Positions 20,274 through 28,815 of a stretch of DNA of 64,000 nt are shown piece after piece; position 1 is the stretch's first letter, and each line of letters opens with the position of its first letter. The position numbers and the translations under genes were made by a program. The notes under the pieces are model-generated. The model was given only the letters and a program-made list of their open reading frames with translations. It was not told where the DNA came from and searched no databases. Source of the DNA: Pseudonocardia parietis (GTDB lineage Bacteria; Actinomycetota; Actinomycetes; Mycobacteriales; Pseudonocardiaceae); NCBI RefSeq assembly GCF_017876315.1, contig NZ_JAGINU010000001.1, forward strand, positions 4,464,001 to 4,528,000, in the 5' to 3' direction.

Positions 20274-21539
20274 GTGCGCCTGTTGCTGCTGCGGCAGGTG
20301 CTGCACCACGCGGTGCCGCTGTTCTCGCTCTACGCGCTGCTCTTCGACACCGCCGGACTGAGCCTGGCCGAGATCTCCGCGCTGTTCGTGATCTGGTCCG
20401 TCGCCGGGATGGCCCTCGAGGTGCCCTCCGGTGTGCTCGCCGACCGCTGGTCGCGGCGCGGGGCGCTGGTGGCCGACGGCCTGCTCACCGGTGCCGGGTT
20501 CGCGGTGTGGCTGCTCGCGCCCGGGTTCACCGGCTTCGCCGCCGGGTTCGTGCTCTGGTCCGCGGGCGGGGCGCTCGCCTCCGGCGCGCTGGAGGCCCTG
20601 ACCTACGACGGGCTGGCCGCGCACGGCGCCGCGGCGCAGTACCCGCGCGTGCTGGCAGCGCTGGAGACGGCCGCCCAGCTGGCCCAGGTCCCGGCGGCCG
20701 CCGCGGCGACGCTGCTGCTCGTCGGCCCGGACGCCGCGGCGGGGCCGCAGGCCTACGCGGTGGTCGGCTGGGTGAGCGTGGCGGTGTGCGGCGCGTCGGC
20801 CGCGGTCTCGCTCGCGGTGCCGCACCGGTTCCCGCCCGCCGCCCCCGGTTCCGGCCCGGGTTCCGGCCCCGGTGGCTCCGACGGCAGCGACGGCGGTGGC
20901 GACGGCGGTGGCGACGGCGGTGGCGACGGCGGTGGCGACGGCGGCGAAACCGGCGGCGACGGCGTGGCCGCGGGGCTGCGGATCGCCTGGCGCACCCGCG
21001 GGCTGCGGATGCCGCTGCTCGCCGTCGCGGCGGTCGGCGGGATCGACGCGGCCGAGGAGTACTTCCCGCTGCAGGCCGCGGCGTCGGGGGTGCCGGTCGC
21101 GCTGGTCCCGGTGGCGCTGCTGGCGGTCCCGCTGGCCGGGGCGGTCGGGTCCGCGGCGGGCGGGTGGCTGGCCGGGCGCCCCGTGCTGGCCGCGCCGGCG
21201 CTGCTCGGCTCCGCGGCAGGCCTGGCGCTGTCCGGGGTGGCGACGCCGGTCGGCCCGCTGGCGCTGCTGGGGTGCTGGGGCCTGTTCCAGGCGGTGAAGG
21301 TGGTGACCGGGGCCCGGCTGCAGGCCGCGATCACCGGTCCGGCCCGGGCGACGGTCACCTCGGTCGCCGGGCTGGGCGTCGAGGTGTGCGGCATCGCGGT
21401 GTTCGCCGTGTGGGCACTCGGCGGTCCGGTCGCGGCCGCCGTGCTGTGCGCGGCCGGGGCGCTGCCGCTGCTGCCCGCCCGGAGGATCAGGCAGCCGGGT
21501 GCCCGGGGTCGACCCACGGCACGTGCTCGGGATCGGTGA
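20274..21539 (+). CDS. MFS-type transporter with glycine-aspartate repeat loop
   Basis: About 421 residues with around 11-12 membrane segments. The N-terminal half carries LEVPSGVLADRWSRRGALVADG, the MFS loop 2-3 signature. The two halves are joined by a loop coded by a 12-bp tandem repeat (GGGD units, residues about 206-225). Substrate unknown; a drug or metabolite exporter is the usual guess. The GTG at 20274 was used as start although no ribosome-binding site is clear. The 3' end overlaps the convergent cupin gene by 53 bp. Confidence 0.8.
   Translation: MRLLLLRQVLHHAVPLFSLYALLFDTAGLSLAEISALFVIWSVAGMALEVPSGVLADRWSRRGALVADGLLTGAGFAVWLLAPGFTGFAAGFVLWSAGGALASGALEALTYDGLAAHGAAAQYPRVLAALETAAQLAQVPAAAAATLLLVGPDAAAGPQAYAVVGWVSVAVCGASAAVSLAVPHRFPPAAPGSGPGSGPGGSDGSDGGGDGGGDGGGDGGGDGGETGGDGVAAGLRIAWRTRGLRMPLLAVAAVGGIDAAEEYFPLQAAASGVPVALVPVALLAVPLAGAVGSAAGGWLAGRPVLAAPALLGSAAGLALSGVATPVGPLALLGCWGLFQAVKVVTGARLQAAITGPARATVTSVAGLGVEVCGIAVFAVWALGGPVAAAVLCAAGALPLLPARRIRQPGARGRPTARARDR
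20889..20948 (+). repeat. 12-bp tandem repeat inside the MFS gene
   Basis: Four exact copies of GACGGCGGTGGC (20889-20936) plus a degenerate fifth copy. The period keeps the reading frame and encodes GGGD-type linkers in the central cytoplasmic loop. Copy number is likely to vary between strains. Confidence 0.85.
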
Positions 21540-21945
21540 CGCCGTCGATGTCCAGGTTCACCACGATCGGCTCCTGCCCGGAGCGGGTCAGCACGCACTC
21601 GAGGGGCTCGTCGTCGAGCGCGTTGATCTCCTGGTGCGGCACGTACGGCGGCACGAAGATGAACCCGCCCGGCCCGGCCTCCGCGGTGAACTCCAGGTTC
21701 TCGCCCCAGCGCATCCGGGCCCGGCCGCGGACCACGTAGATCACGCTCTCCAGCTCGCCGTGGTGGTGCGCGCCGGTCCGGGCGCCCGGGTGGATGGTGA
21801 CCGTGCCGGCCCACAGTTTCTGCGAGCCGACCCGGTCGTGGGTGACCGCGGCGGCCCGGTGCATGCCCGGGGTCTGCGCGGTGTTCGTGTCGAGGGCGTC
21901 CCCGGGGACGACGCGGACGCCGTCGTGGCGCCAGTCGGTGGCCAT
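21487..21945 (-). CDS. Cupin domain-containing protein
   Basis: Predicted 152-residue single cupin. The first cupin motif is visible as G-x5-HxH-x3-4-E-x6-G in GAHHHGELESVIYVVRGRARM (as two overlapping parts), and the second around FVPPYVPHQEINALDDEPLE. The conserved His and Glu would bind a metal. Function could be enzymatic (dioxygenase, isomerase) or binding. The ATG at 21945 was chosen. It overlaps the end of the MFS gene and lies 12 nt downstream of the methyltransferase gene on the same strand. Confidence 0.85.
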   Translation of the reverse strand: MATDWRHDGVRVVPGDALDTNTAQTPGMHRAAAVTHDRVGSQKLWAGTVTIHPGARTGAHHHGELESVIYVVRGRARMRWGENLEFTAEAGPGGFIFVPPYVPHQEINALDDEPLECVLTRSGQEPIVVNLDIDGVTDPEHVPWVDPGHPAA

Positions 21946-21957
21946 CCGCCGATCCTG

Positions 21958-22533
21958 TCAGGCCGGCCGGGTGGCACGGAACCGGAACGAGCGCTGCCCC
22001 AGCTCGGTGCCCGGCTCGGCCAGCCCGGCCGCGGACAACCGGCCCGGCAGCCCGGCCGGGTCCACGACCGTCATCGTGTCGCCGATGTGGATCAGCCGGA
22101 AGCGCAGCGAGAGCCGCGTGTCGATCCCGGCGAACGTCCCGCCCGGGCGCAGCACCCGGGCGGCCTCGGTGAACAGCCGGTCCTGCTCGGCGGGCGTCGG
22201 GACGTGGTGCAGCATCGTGAAGCAGACGACGGTGTCGAAGCTGCCGTCCGGGAACGGCAGGGCGGCACCGTCGCCGTGGCGGACGTCGACGCCCAGCTCA
22301 CGGCCCAGCCCGTCGCGCAGGTCGGCCGCCATCGCCGGGTCGACCTCGAGCGCGGTGAGCGCGCCGGCCCGTGGGGCCAGCCAGCGGGTGGTGACGCCGT
22401 AGCCGGGCCCGATCTCGAGAACCTCCCCGGCCAGGTCGACGTCGCCGGTGGCCCACGGCAGCGTCGTCCCGTGCATCCGGTCGGCCCAGGAGTCGGAACG
22501 GCAGATCCGCCGGTGCAACGCGTTCATCGCCAT
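21958..22533 (-). CDS. Class I SAM-dependent methyltransferase
   Basis: Predicted 191 residues. Motif I is VLEIGPGYGVTTRWLAP (about 38-54), followed by ALEVDPAMA, the acidic loop GDGAALPFPDGSFDTVVCFTMLHHV and the post-motif VLRPGGTFAGID. The substrate is unknown. The ATG at 22533 is preceded by TACCGT ending 6 nt upstream (22540-22545 on the minus strand), suggesting a leaderless mRNA. The cupin gene follows closely, so the two may be co-expressed. Confidence 0.87.
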   Translation of the reverse strand: MAMNALHRRICRSDSWADRMHGTTLPWATGDVDLAGEVLEIGPGYGVTTRWLAPRAGALTALEVDPAMAADLRDGLGRELGVDVRHGDGAALPFPDGSFDTVVCFTMLHHVPTPAEQDRLFTEAARVLRPGGTFAGIDTRLSLRFRLIHIGDTMTVVDPAGLPGRLSAAGLAEPGTELGQRSFRFRATRPA

Positions 22534-22554
22534 GGCGCGACGGTAGCGGGGTGT

Positions 22555-24078
22555 TCAGATCATCAGCGATATTCCGACGACCGCGGCGAGCCCGCCCACG
22601 CCCAGCACCAGGGAGAACCCGGCGTTGGTCCACCGCCCGGCGGCCCCGGTGCCACGGTCGGACTCCCAGGAGCGTCGGCGGGCGACGGCCAGCCCGAGCC
22701 CGGCGCCTGCCAGCAGGCATCCCAGCATCCAGAACGGCACCCAGGCCCAGCTCACCGCGCCGGACGTCCACGCGATGACCAGGAAGAACAGCCCGGTGCC
22801 CGCACCCGAGAGGACGTCGGTCCGGCGGACCGGCCGGGGCCTGCGGCCCCAGCCACCGCGGGCCGCACCGAGCATGGTGGCCCCGCCCAGCAGCGGGAAG
22901 ACGACCGCGATCAGCACGGTGACCAGGCCTCGGACGTCGGTGCCGTCGTCGGAGGAGGCGGTGAACGGTGACGGGACGCCCAGGAGCTCGGCGGCGATCC
23001 GGTCCACCCCGGCCGTGGAGTTTCCCAGCACGATCGCGGTACGACCGGTGGCGGGATCGGACAGCACCGACGACGACACGCCGCCGGATCCGCCGTTCTT
23101 CCAGATCAGCATGTGCCCGCCGACCTCGACGGTGTACCAGCCGTAGCCGATCCGGCCGAACTCCGACGGGTGACGCAGCTGTGCGGCGGCGGCGACCGGG
23201 GAGCCCGGCTGCTCCAGCGCGGCCGTGTACCGGACCAGGTCGGTCGCGGTGGACCAGACCCCGGTGCCCGCGGGCGCGTCGCCCTCGCTGATCCACGGTG
23301 CGACGGCGTTGCCGGACTCGTCGTGCCCCACCGCCGCCCCGGCCGGTGGTGCCGCCGGCATCCCGGTCGCGGACATGGCGAGCGGATCGGTCACGTACTG
23401 CGCCACCAGCTCCGGGTACGGCGTACCGGTGCGGGTGGCGAGCAGCTGCCCGAGCAGCGAGTTGGCCAGGTTGGAGTACAGCGGCTCGCCGCGGTCCCCC
23501 AGCGGGGTGCCCGCGGCGATGTCGAGCACCTCCTGCGGCGTGTGCGCGGCGACGGGCAGCCCGAAGTAGAGGTTGCCGAGCCCGGTGACGAGCTCACCGA
23601 CACCGCCCGGCTCGCGGGGCAGCCCGGACAGGTGCGCGGCGAGCTCGCCCAGCGTCACGTCCCCGACCTCGCCCCACTCACGGTCCGGCACGACGTCGCG
23701 GACCCGGTCGGTGCCGCGGACGACACCGTCGCGCTCGAGCCCGGCGAGCACGGCACCGGTCATGGTCTTGGTGACCGACCCGATCTCGAACGGCGTGTCC
23801 CGGGTGACCGGCGTGCCCCGGCCGTCGTGCCCGATCCCGGCGTAGGTGGCGTCGCCGTCCTCGACGAGCGCGGCGACCAGGCCGTACTGCCCGGGCCCCG
23901 CCGCCGACCGCAGCCGCTGGGCCAGCTCGGGGTCACCGGTGCTCTGCGGCCCTGGCGTGGACGGTGCCGGGGCGAGCACCCAGCCGAGCAGGCCGGCCAG
24001 CACCACCCCGGCCAGCACGGCGACGAGCACCCGGCGGCCGGGTCCGGCAGGCGTGTACGAGGGCTCGGTGGCGACCAT
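22555..24078 (-). CDS. Membrane-anchored beta-lactamase/PBP4*-like serine hydrolase
   Basis: About 507 residues. An N-terminal membrane anchor (about 16-36) is followed by an extracytoplasmic serine hydrolase domain with the SxxK motif SVTK (about 102) and YxN motif YSN (about 202). The third motif region reads HMLIWKNGGSGG. Four further hydrophobic segments form the C-terminal quarter, an architecture of the 'serine hydrolase/beta-lactamase-related' group. It could be a peptidase, esterase or D-aminopeptidase. It lies just downstream of the egt operon, in the slot where mycobacteria carry egtE, but is unrelated to EgtE. Start ATG at 24078 is probably leaderless. Confidence 0.85.
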   Translation of the reverse strand: MVATEPSYTPAGPGRRVLVAVLAGVVLAGLLGWVLAPAPSTPGPQSTGDPELAQRLRSAAGPGQYGLVAALVEDGDATYAGIGHDGRGTPVTRDTPFEIGSVTKTMTGAVLAGLERDGVVRGTDRVRDVVPDREWGEVGDVTLGELAAHLSGLPREPGGVGELVTGLGNLYFGLPVAAHTPQEVLDIAAGTPLGDRGEPLYSNLANSLLGQLLATRTGTPYPELVAQYVTDPLAMSATGMPAAPPAGAAVGHDESGNAVAPWISEGDAPAGTGVWSTATDLVRYTAALEQPGSPVAAAAQLRHPSEFGRIGYGWYTVEVGGHMLIWKNGGSGGVSSSVLSDPATGRTAIVLGNSTAGVDRIAAELLGVPSPFTASSDDGTDVRGLVTVLIAVVFPLLGGATMLGAARGGWGRRPRPVRRTDVLSGAGTGLFFLVIAWTSGAVSWAWVPFWMLGCLLAGAGLGLAVARRRSWESDRGTGAAGRWTNAGFSLVLGVGGLAAVVGISLMI

Positions 24079-24084
24079 GCCCCT

Positions 24085-24114
24085 ACGTTATTCCGTAATT
24101 ACGTCAATTTGCAA
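24085..24114 (-). promoter_or_regulatory. Promoter with 10-bp palindrome, upstream of the serine hydrolase
   Basis: On the minus strand TTGCAA (24109-24114), an 18-nt spacer and TAACGT (24085-24090) precede the ATG by 6 nt. The spacer contains the perfect palindrome CGTAATTACG (24094-24103). This AT-rich island in very GC-rich DNA looks like a repressor-controlled leaderless promoter. Confidence 0.55.
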
Positions 24115-24135
24115 ACTCGGACGACGGTCAGCGAC

Positions 24136-25125
24136 TCACCCGGCGGTCAGCAGGCTGAGCGCGAAGCGGTGGTCCGGGTCGATCCAGCGCCGGGTCGGCT
24201 CGAACCCGGCCGCGGCCACGAACTCGTCGACCACCTCCGTGCGGAACTTCGCCGAGATCTCGGTGACGATCTCGTCCCCGGCCAGGAAGGACACGTCGAG
24301 ATCCAGACCGGCCACCCGGACGTGCATGTCCCGGGTGGCGCGCAACCGCATCTCGATCCAGGAGTTCGCGGCGTCCCACAGCGCGACGTGGTCGAAGGCG
24401 TCGACGTCGAAGTCGGCCCCGAGCTCGCGGTTGAGCACCCACAGCACGTTGCGGTTGAACTCGGCGGTGACACCGGCGGCGTCGTCGTAGGCGGGGACCA
24501 TCACGTCCGGGTCGGTGACCAGGCCGGTCCCGAGCAGCAGCTGCTCCCCCGGCTCCAGCACGCTGCGCACGTGGCACAGGAACGCGTGCCGCGCCGCGGG
24601 GAGCAGGTTGCCGATCGTCCCGCCGAGGAAGGCGATCATCCGCTTGCCGCCGGGCTCGGCACCGGGCAGCCGGTGCAGGTCCTTCGTGAAGTCCCCGACC
24701 ACGCCGTGCAGCGCCAGCGCCGGGTAGTCGCGGTGCAGCTCGTCCATCGCACCGCGCAGCGCGGCCTCGCTGACGTCCTGCGGGACGTAGCGGTGCAGCG
24801 TGCCCGCCGCGCCGAACGCATCGAGCAGCAGCCGGGTCTTGGTCGACGAGCCGGATCCCAGCTCGACCACGGTGTCCGCGCCCGAGGAACGCGCGATGTC
24901 GTCGACGGAGTCGGTGAGCAGGGCCCGCTCGGTGCGGAACGGGTAGTACTCGGGCAGCTCGGTGATCTTCTCGAACAGCGCGGAACCGCGGGCGTCGTAG
25001 AACCACTTCGGCGGTAGCTCCTTGGGGCGTGCCCGCAGGCCGTGGAGCACGTCCGCGCGCAGGGCGGCGTCGGCGTCGGCGTCGGTGAGATGGACGTCCA
25101 GCTGGATGGTGCCGGGTGTGGACAC
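24136..25125 (-). CDS. egtD: L-histidine N-alpha-methyltransferase (ergothioneine)
   Basis: About 329 residues, close to characterised EgtD proteins. It methylates histidine three times with SAM to give hercynine. Signatures: ELPPKWFYDARGSALFEKIT (about 36-55), VELGSGSSTKTRLLL (SAM loop), FLGGTIGNL and the later ISAKFRTEVVDEF. The GTG at 25125 is preferred, with GAGGAG 4-5 nt upstream; a GTG at 25137 is in frame. It is the last gene of an egtA-B-C-D operon, 33 nt after egtC. Confidence 0.95.
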   Translation of the reverse strand: MSTPGTIQLDVHLTDADADAALRADVLHGLRARPKELPPKWFYDARGSALFEKITELPEYYPFRTERALLTDSVDDIARSSGADTVVELGSGSSTKTRLLLDAFGAAGTLHRYVPQDVSEAALRGAMDELHRDYPALALHGVVGDFTKDLHRLPGAEPGGKRMIAFLGGTIGNLLPAARHAFLCHVRSVLEPGEQLLLGTGLVTDPDVMVPAYDDAAGVTAEFNRNVLWVLNRELGADFDVDAFDHVALWDAANSWIEMRLRATRDMHVRVAGLDLDVSFLAGDEIVTEISAKFRTEVVDEFVAAAGFEPTRRWIDPDHRFALSLLTAG

Positions 25126-25158
25126 ACTGCTCCTCACGTCGGTCTCCCCCGCCCGGGG

Positions 25159-25914
25159 TCATGGCCCGGGCAGCGGGTGGAGGTCGTGGTGGCCCGGGCG
25201 GGCCACCACCAGATGCCGGTCGGGCACCCGGGTCCAGTCGGGGAACGCATGGGTGGGTTCGGAGGCGACGGTGACGGCGCCGTCCTGCGTGCGGACGGCG
25301 AGCGCGTGCCGCCAGGTCGTGGCCCAGATCGTCGTGCCGTCGCTCAGCAGCAGGTTCAGCCGGGATCCGGGGGCGTCGCGCTCGACCGTGCGGCAGAGGT
25401 CGGCGAGCACCGCGGCCGGGTCCTGTCCCGCGCCCAGCCGGGCCCGGACCAGGGCCCACAGCACCGCCGAGTCGGTCGGCGCGTCGAGGGTGAGCAGGTC
25501 CTCGACCGGCAGCGCGGACGCCTGCTCCGCCAGCGACCCGGGCCATCCCCGCACGACGCCGTTGTGGCTGAACAGCCACCGGCCGTCGGTGAACGGGGCG
25601 GCCGCCGTCTCCACCACCGGCATGCCGACGGTGGCCGAGCGGACGGCCGCCAGCATCGCGCCGGACGAGGTCCCGCCGGCCAGCACGGCGAACGACGGAT
25701 CCGCCCAGAGCGGCTGCGCCGACCGGACGCGCACGGGAGCACCACACGGCTCGTCGGCGGGCCACCAGCCGGCCCCGTAGCCGTCGGCGTTGATCGTGCC
25801 GCCGCCACGCATGTCGGCCGGCGCGTAGGACTGCGCCAGCAGCCCGTGCTCAGGTTCGAGGAGCACCGAGGCCAGCGTGCGGGACGGGCCGAGGTAGGCC
25901 AGATGCCTGCACAC
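25159..25914 (-). CDS. egtC: Gamma-glutamyl-hercynylcysteine sulfoxide hydrolase
   Basis: About 251 residues of the class II glutamine amidotransferase (Ntn) family. Cys2, exposed after removal of the initiator, is the nucleophile in the start V-C-R-H-L-A-Y-L-G. NADGYGAGWW, RSATVGMPV, and FSHNGVVRGWPG are the usual substrate and oxyanion elements. EgtC removes glutamate from the hercynyl-gamma-glutamylcysteine sulfoxide. The GTG at 25914 starts 2 nt after the egtB stop, so the genes are translationally linked. Confidence 0.95.
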   Translation of the reverse strand: MCRHLAYLGPSRTLASVLLEPEHGLLAQSYAPADMRGGGTINADGYGAGWWPADEPCGAPVRVRSAQPLWADPSFAVLAGGTSSGAMLAAVRSATVGMPVVETAAAPFTDGRWLFSHNGVVRGWPGSLAEQASALPVEDLLTLDAPTDSAVLWALVRARLGAGQDPAAVLADLCRTVERDAPGSRLNLLLSDGTTIWATTWRHALAVRTQDGAVTVASEPTHAFPDWTRVPDRHLVVARPGHHDLHPLPGP

Positions 25915-25916
25915 CG

Positions 25917-27284
25917 TCAGAGCTCGGCACCGGGGCGGGCGTCGCGCGCCAGTCGGAACCCGGAGAAGATCTGCCGCCGGACCGGGTGGTCCCAGTTCCG
26001 GAAGGTCGCCCGGATCGCCGCCGGGTCGGTGCCGAACGACCCGCCGCGCAGCACCGCGTAGTCCCCACCGAAGAAGACCTCCGAGTACTCCGGGTACGGG
26101 AACATCCGGAAGCCCGGATACGGGTGCCAGCCGGAGTCGCACCACTCCCACACGTCGCCGAGCAGCTGGTGCACGCCCAGCGCGGAGGCTCCCGCGGGGT
26201 AGGCGCCCACCGGTGCGGGCCGCAGATGCCGCTGGCCGAGGTTCGCGTGCTCCGCGCCCGGCTCCGCGTCGCCCCACGGGAAGCGGCGCGAGCGCCCGGT
26301 CACCGGGTCGAAGCGGGCCGCCTTCTCCCACTCGGCCTCGGTCGGCAGCCGCCCACCCGCCCAGCGGGCGAAGGCCCGTGCCTCGTGGAAGCTCACGTGC
26401 ACGACCGGCTCGTCGTGCGGGAGCTTCTCCACGACGCCGAACCGGCGCCGCCACCAGGTGCCGTCGGTGTCGCGGGACCAGAACCGCGGCGCGGTCAGGT
26501 CCTCCGCGACCCGGTACGCCCAGCCGGTGTCGGTCCACAGCCGACGGTCGTCGTAGCCGCCCGCCTCGACGAACGCGAGGTAGCGCCCGTTGGTCACGGG
26601 ATAGGTGTCGATCACGAACGCGGGCACGTCGACGGTGTGTGCCGGCCGCTCGTTGTCCAGCGCCCACGGCTCGGCCGAGGTACCCATCTCGAACGGGCCG
26701 CCGGGCACCAGGACCTCGGCGCCGGGGTCGGCGGGCGTCGCGGGCCGGGGCGGCGCGGGGGCGTCGAGCACGGGGCCGCCCGCCCGCAGCTGGTGGGTGG
26801 CCAGCATCGTCTCGTCGTGCTGCTGCTCGTGCTGCACGATCATGCCGAAGGCGAAGCCCTCGTGCTCCAGCGGACGGCCGCGCAGCGGGCTGCGGTGCAG
26901 CGCGTCGAGCGCCTTGTCCCGCACCTCGCCGACGTAGGTGCGCGCCTCGGACGGCGTGAGCAGCGGCAGCTCCACCCGGGAGGCGCGGGTGTGCTGGAAG
27001 GCATCGTAGAGGCCGTCGATCTCGGGGCGCAGCGGCTCGCGGCCGCCGACGTCGCGGACCAGCCACAGCTCCTCCTGGGAGCCGATGTGGGCGAGGTCCC
27101 AGACCAGCGGGGACATCAGCGGCGAGTGCTGGGCGACCAGCTCGCCGTCGTCCAGGGCGGTCAGCCGGGTGCTGCGCTCGCGGGAGCGGCCGAGCAGCAC
27201 GGCCACCCGCTCGCGCATCGCCTCGGGACTCTCGCCCGGCGCGGCCGGGCCGGTGCTGGGCTGCAGGTTCGGCGAAGCGGTCAC
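25917..27284 (-). CDS. egtB: Hercynine oxygenase (iron-dependent sulfoxide synthase)
   Basis: About 455 residues. The N-terminal DinB-like domain includes WDLAHIGSQEELWL and the iron-ligand motif HEQQHDE at about 150. The C-terminal formylglycine-generating-enzyme-like domain has RLPTEAEWEKAARFD, FPWGDAEPG and DVWEWCDSGWHPYPGF, ending in GFRLARD. EgtB uses O2 and non-heme Fe(II) to join hercynine to gamma-glutamylcysteine. GTG at 27284 overlaps the egtA TGA by 4 nt and has GAGGAGG 8 nt upstream. Confidence 0.96.
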   Translation of the reverse strand: MTASPNLQPSTGPAAPGESPEAMRERVAVLLGRSRERSTRLTALDDGELVAQHSPLMSPLVWDLAHIGSQEELWLVRDVGGREPLRPEIDGLYDAFQHTRASRVELPLLTPSEARTYVGEVRDKALDALHRSPLRGRPLEHEGFAFGMIVQHEQQHDETMLATHQLRAGGPVLDAPAPPRPATPADPGAEVLVPGGPFEMGTSAEPWALDNERPAHTVDVPAFVIDTYPVTNGRYLAFVEAGGYDDRRLWTDTGWAYRVAEDLTAPRFWSRDTDGTWWRRRFGVVEKLPHDEPVVHVSFHEARAFARWAGGRLPTEAEWEKAARFDPVTGRSRRFPWGDAEPGAEHANLGQRHLRPAPVGAYPAGASALGVHQLLGDVWEWCDSGWHPYPGFRMFPYPEYSEVFFGGDYAVLRGGSFGTDPAAIRATFRNWDHPVRRQIFSGFRLARDARPGAEL

Positions 27285-28693
27285 CGGACACCCTCCTCGA
27301 TGCGGTGCGGTCTCGGCGTCGTGGCGGGACCGGCGGCCCGGTCCCGCTGTTCGGGTACCTCGCCCAGGTACAGCCCGGGCGGGAAGGGCAACGTGGTCGG
27401 GGCGCAGCCCTCCTCCAGCGCGATGCGCTCGTCCGCCGGGCACCGCCCGCGCAGCACCCGGTGCTCGGTCACCTCGCGCAGCCGGGCCAGTACCGGCCCC
27501 GGTGCGGTGACCAGCGGGTCCCCGCCCGCGCGCAGCACGTCGTGCGCGAGCGGGAACAGCTGCGCCGCCGCGGCGGCCAGCGCCGGGTCGGCGAGTGCGT
27601 CGCGGGCGGCGGGCACCCACGCGTCGCGCACCGGTTCGCAGATCTGACGGACCCGGTCGACGACGGCGGGCGACGAGGTCAGCGCCAGCAGCACCGCGAC
27701 CGGCAGCACCCAGTCGTCACCGGGCTGGCCGTCGAGGTAACGCACCTCGAGATGGCCGTGCGGGCGGACCGGAGGAAACAGCGTGGAGACGTGGTAGTCG
27801 AGGTCCGCGAGCGTCGGTGGCCTGCCGAGGACACCGTCGCCGACCGCCCCGGACGCCCAGTCGGCGAAGGTCACACCCGGCGGCACGGCCCAGGACCCGG
27901 CGCCCCGCACGCACAGCAGCGGGGTGTCGACGACCCGGGCGGCCCAGGTCCCGGCGGGGTCCCGGTCCGGCACCGGTGCCGCGGGCGGCGCGGTGCGGGC
28001 GGGATCGAGGCTCAGCCAGCAGGCCTGGCGCGACGACTTCCATCCGGTGTGCCTGCCGTGCTGGACCGGCGAGTTCGCGAACGCCGCGACGAGCACGGGG
28101 CCGAGCTCGTGCAGCACCGCCCACCGGTCGGCGACCGCGTCGGCGGGACCGGCGTCCAGGCAGACCTGGACGGCGGCGGTGGAGCACATCCCGCTGCGGC
28201 CGTGCGGTCCGACCCGGTCGAACATGCCCTCCATGGCGACGTAGCGGGGGAGGTCGAGCACGCGGCGCGCCGGGCGGACCGGGTCGGCGGCACGCTCGTG
28301 CGGCCGCAGCCCGTAGCGGGCGAGCAGGTCGTGCAGGTGGGCGGCGTCGGCGGTGACGCCGTCGATCAACGGGCTCAGCCCGGCCGAGGGGGAACTGGAG
28401 ATCTCGATCTGACCCCCGGGCTCGACGGTGACGACACCGCCTGCGGGGAGCCGCTGCCCGAGCGACGACGGCTCGAGGGCGGGTGGGGTGTGCGCGCCGA
28501 GTGCGGCGCGCAGGGTGTCCGGGTCGACCGGCTCACCCGGCCGGTCGGGGTGGTGGAACATCCACTCGATCTCGACACCCACCAGGCTCGGGGGCCCGTG
28601 CTTGAAGCAGACCGAGGCGACGTACGCCTCCGCCGCAGCCCGGCTCCGGATCACCCCGTCCCCCTGCGCGGTGCTCGGGTCGTCCGCTCTCAC
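27281..28693 (-). CDS. egtA: Glutamate-cysteine ligase EgtA
   Basis: About 470 residues of the GCS2-like glutamate-cysteine ligase family. VGVEIEWMFHH (about 40), GGQIEISSSP and RYVAMEGMFDRVGPHGRSGMC (as separate parts) are typical. It makes gamma-glutamylcysteine for ergothioneine. The GTG at 28693 is chosen because TAGCGT lies 7 nt upstream; the longer frame upstream overlaps the regulatory region of the divergent TetR gene. It is the first gene of the egt operon and overlaps egtB. Confidence 0.92.
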   Translation of the reverse strand: MRADDPSTAQGDGVIRSRAAAEAYVASVCFKHGPPSLVGVEIEWMFHHPDRPGEPVDPDTLRAALGAHTPPALEPSSLGQRLPAGGVVTVEPGGQIEISSSPSAGLSPLIDGVTADAAHLHDLLARYGLRPHERAADPVRPARRVLDLPRYVAMEGMFDRVGPHGRSGMCSTAAVQVCLDAGPADAVADRWAVLHELGPVLVAAFANSPVQHGRHTGWKSSRQACWLSLDPARTAPPAAPVPDRDPAGTWAARVVDTPLLCVRGAGSWAVPPGVTFADWASGAVGDGVLGRPPTLADLDYHVSTLFPPVRPHGHLEVRYLDGQPGDDWVLPVAVLLALTSSPAVVDRVRQICEPVRDAWVPAARDALADPALAAAAAQLFPLAHDVLRAGGDPLVTAPGPVLARLREVTEHRVLRGRCPADERIALEEGCAPTTLPFPPGLYLGEVPEQRDRAAGPATTPRPHRIEEGVR

Positions 28694-28700
28694 CCCGATG

Positions 28701-28706
28701 ACGCTA
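28701..28706 (-). promoter_or_regulatory. Probable leaderless -10 box for the egt operon
   Basis: TAGCGT on the minus strand, 7 nt before the egtA GTG. No convincing -35 box or ribosome-binding site is seen, consistent with a leaderless message. Confidence 0.45.
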
Positions 28707-28787
28707 CCCCGGGCCACCGACACCCGCAGCTCGATCGAACGGCCCCGCGGCCCGGCGCGCCCGGCCCGGCCGGTGTTCCACGGCAAG

Positions 28788-28809
28788 CCGGACAACCGTA
28801 CGGAATACT
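28788..28809 (+). promoter_or_regulatory. AcnR-type autoregulatory operator and -10 box
   Basis: CCGGACAACCGTACGG (28788-28803) has the same core as the site before acnA, GGAC-nnnC-GTAC, and fits CAGNACnnncGTACTG with two symmetric differences. AATACT (28804-28809) follows at once and ends 6 nt before the ATG, so the operator sits just upstream of the -10 box. Confidence 0.6.
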
Positions 28810-28815
28810 GGGGCC

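Noticed and set aside
20240..20274. TTGACG at 20240 as a -35 box for the MFS gene
   Set aside because: No -10-like hexamer at suitable distance.
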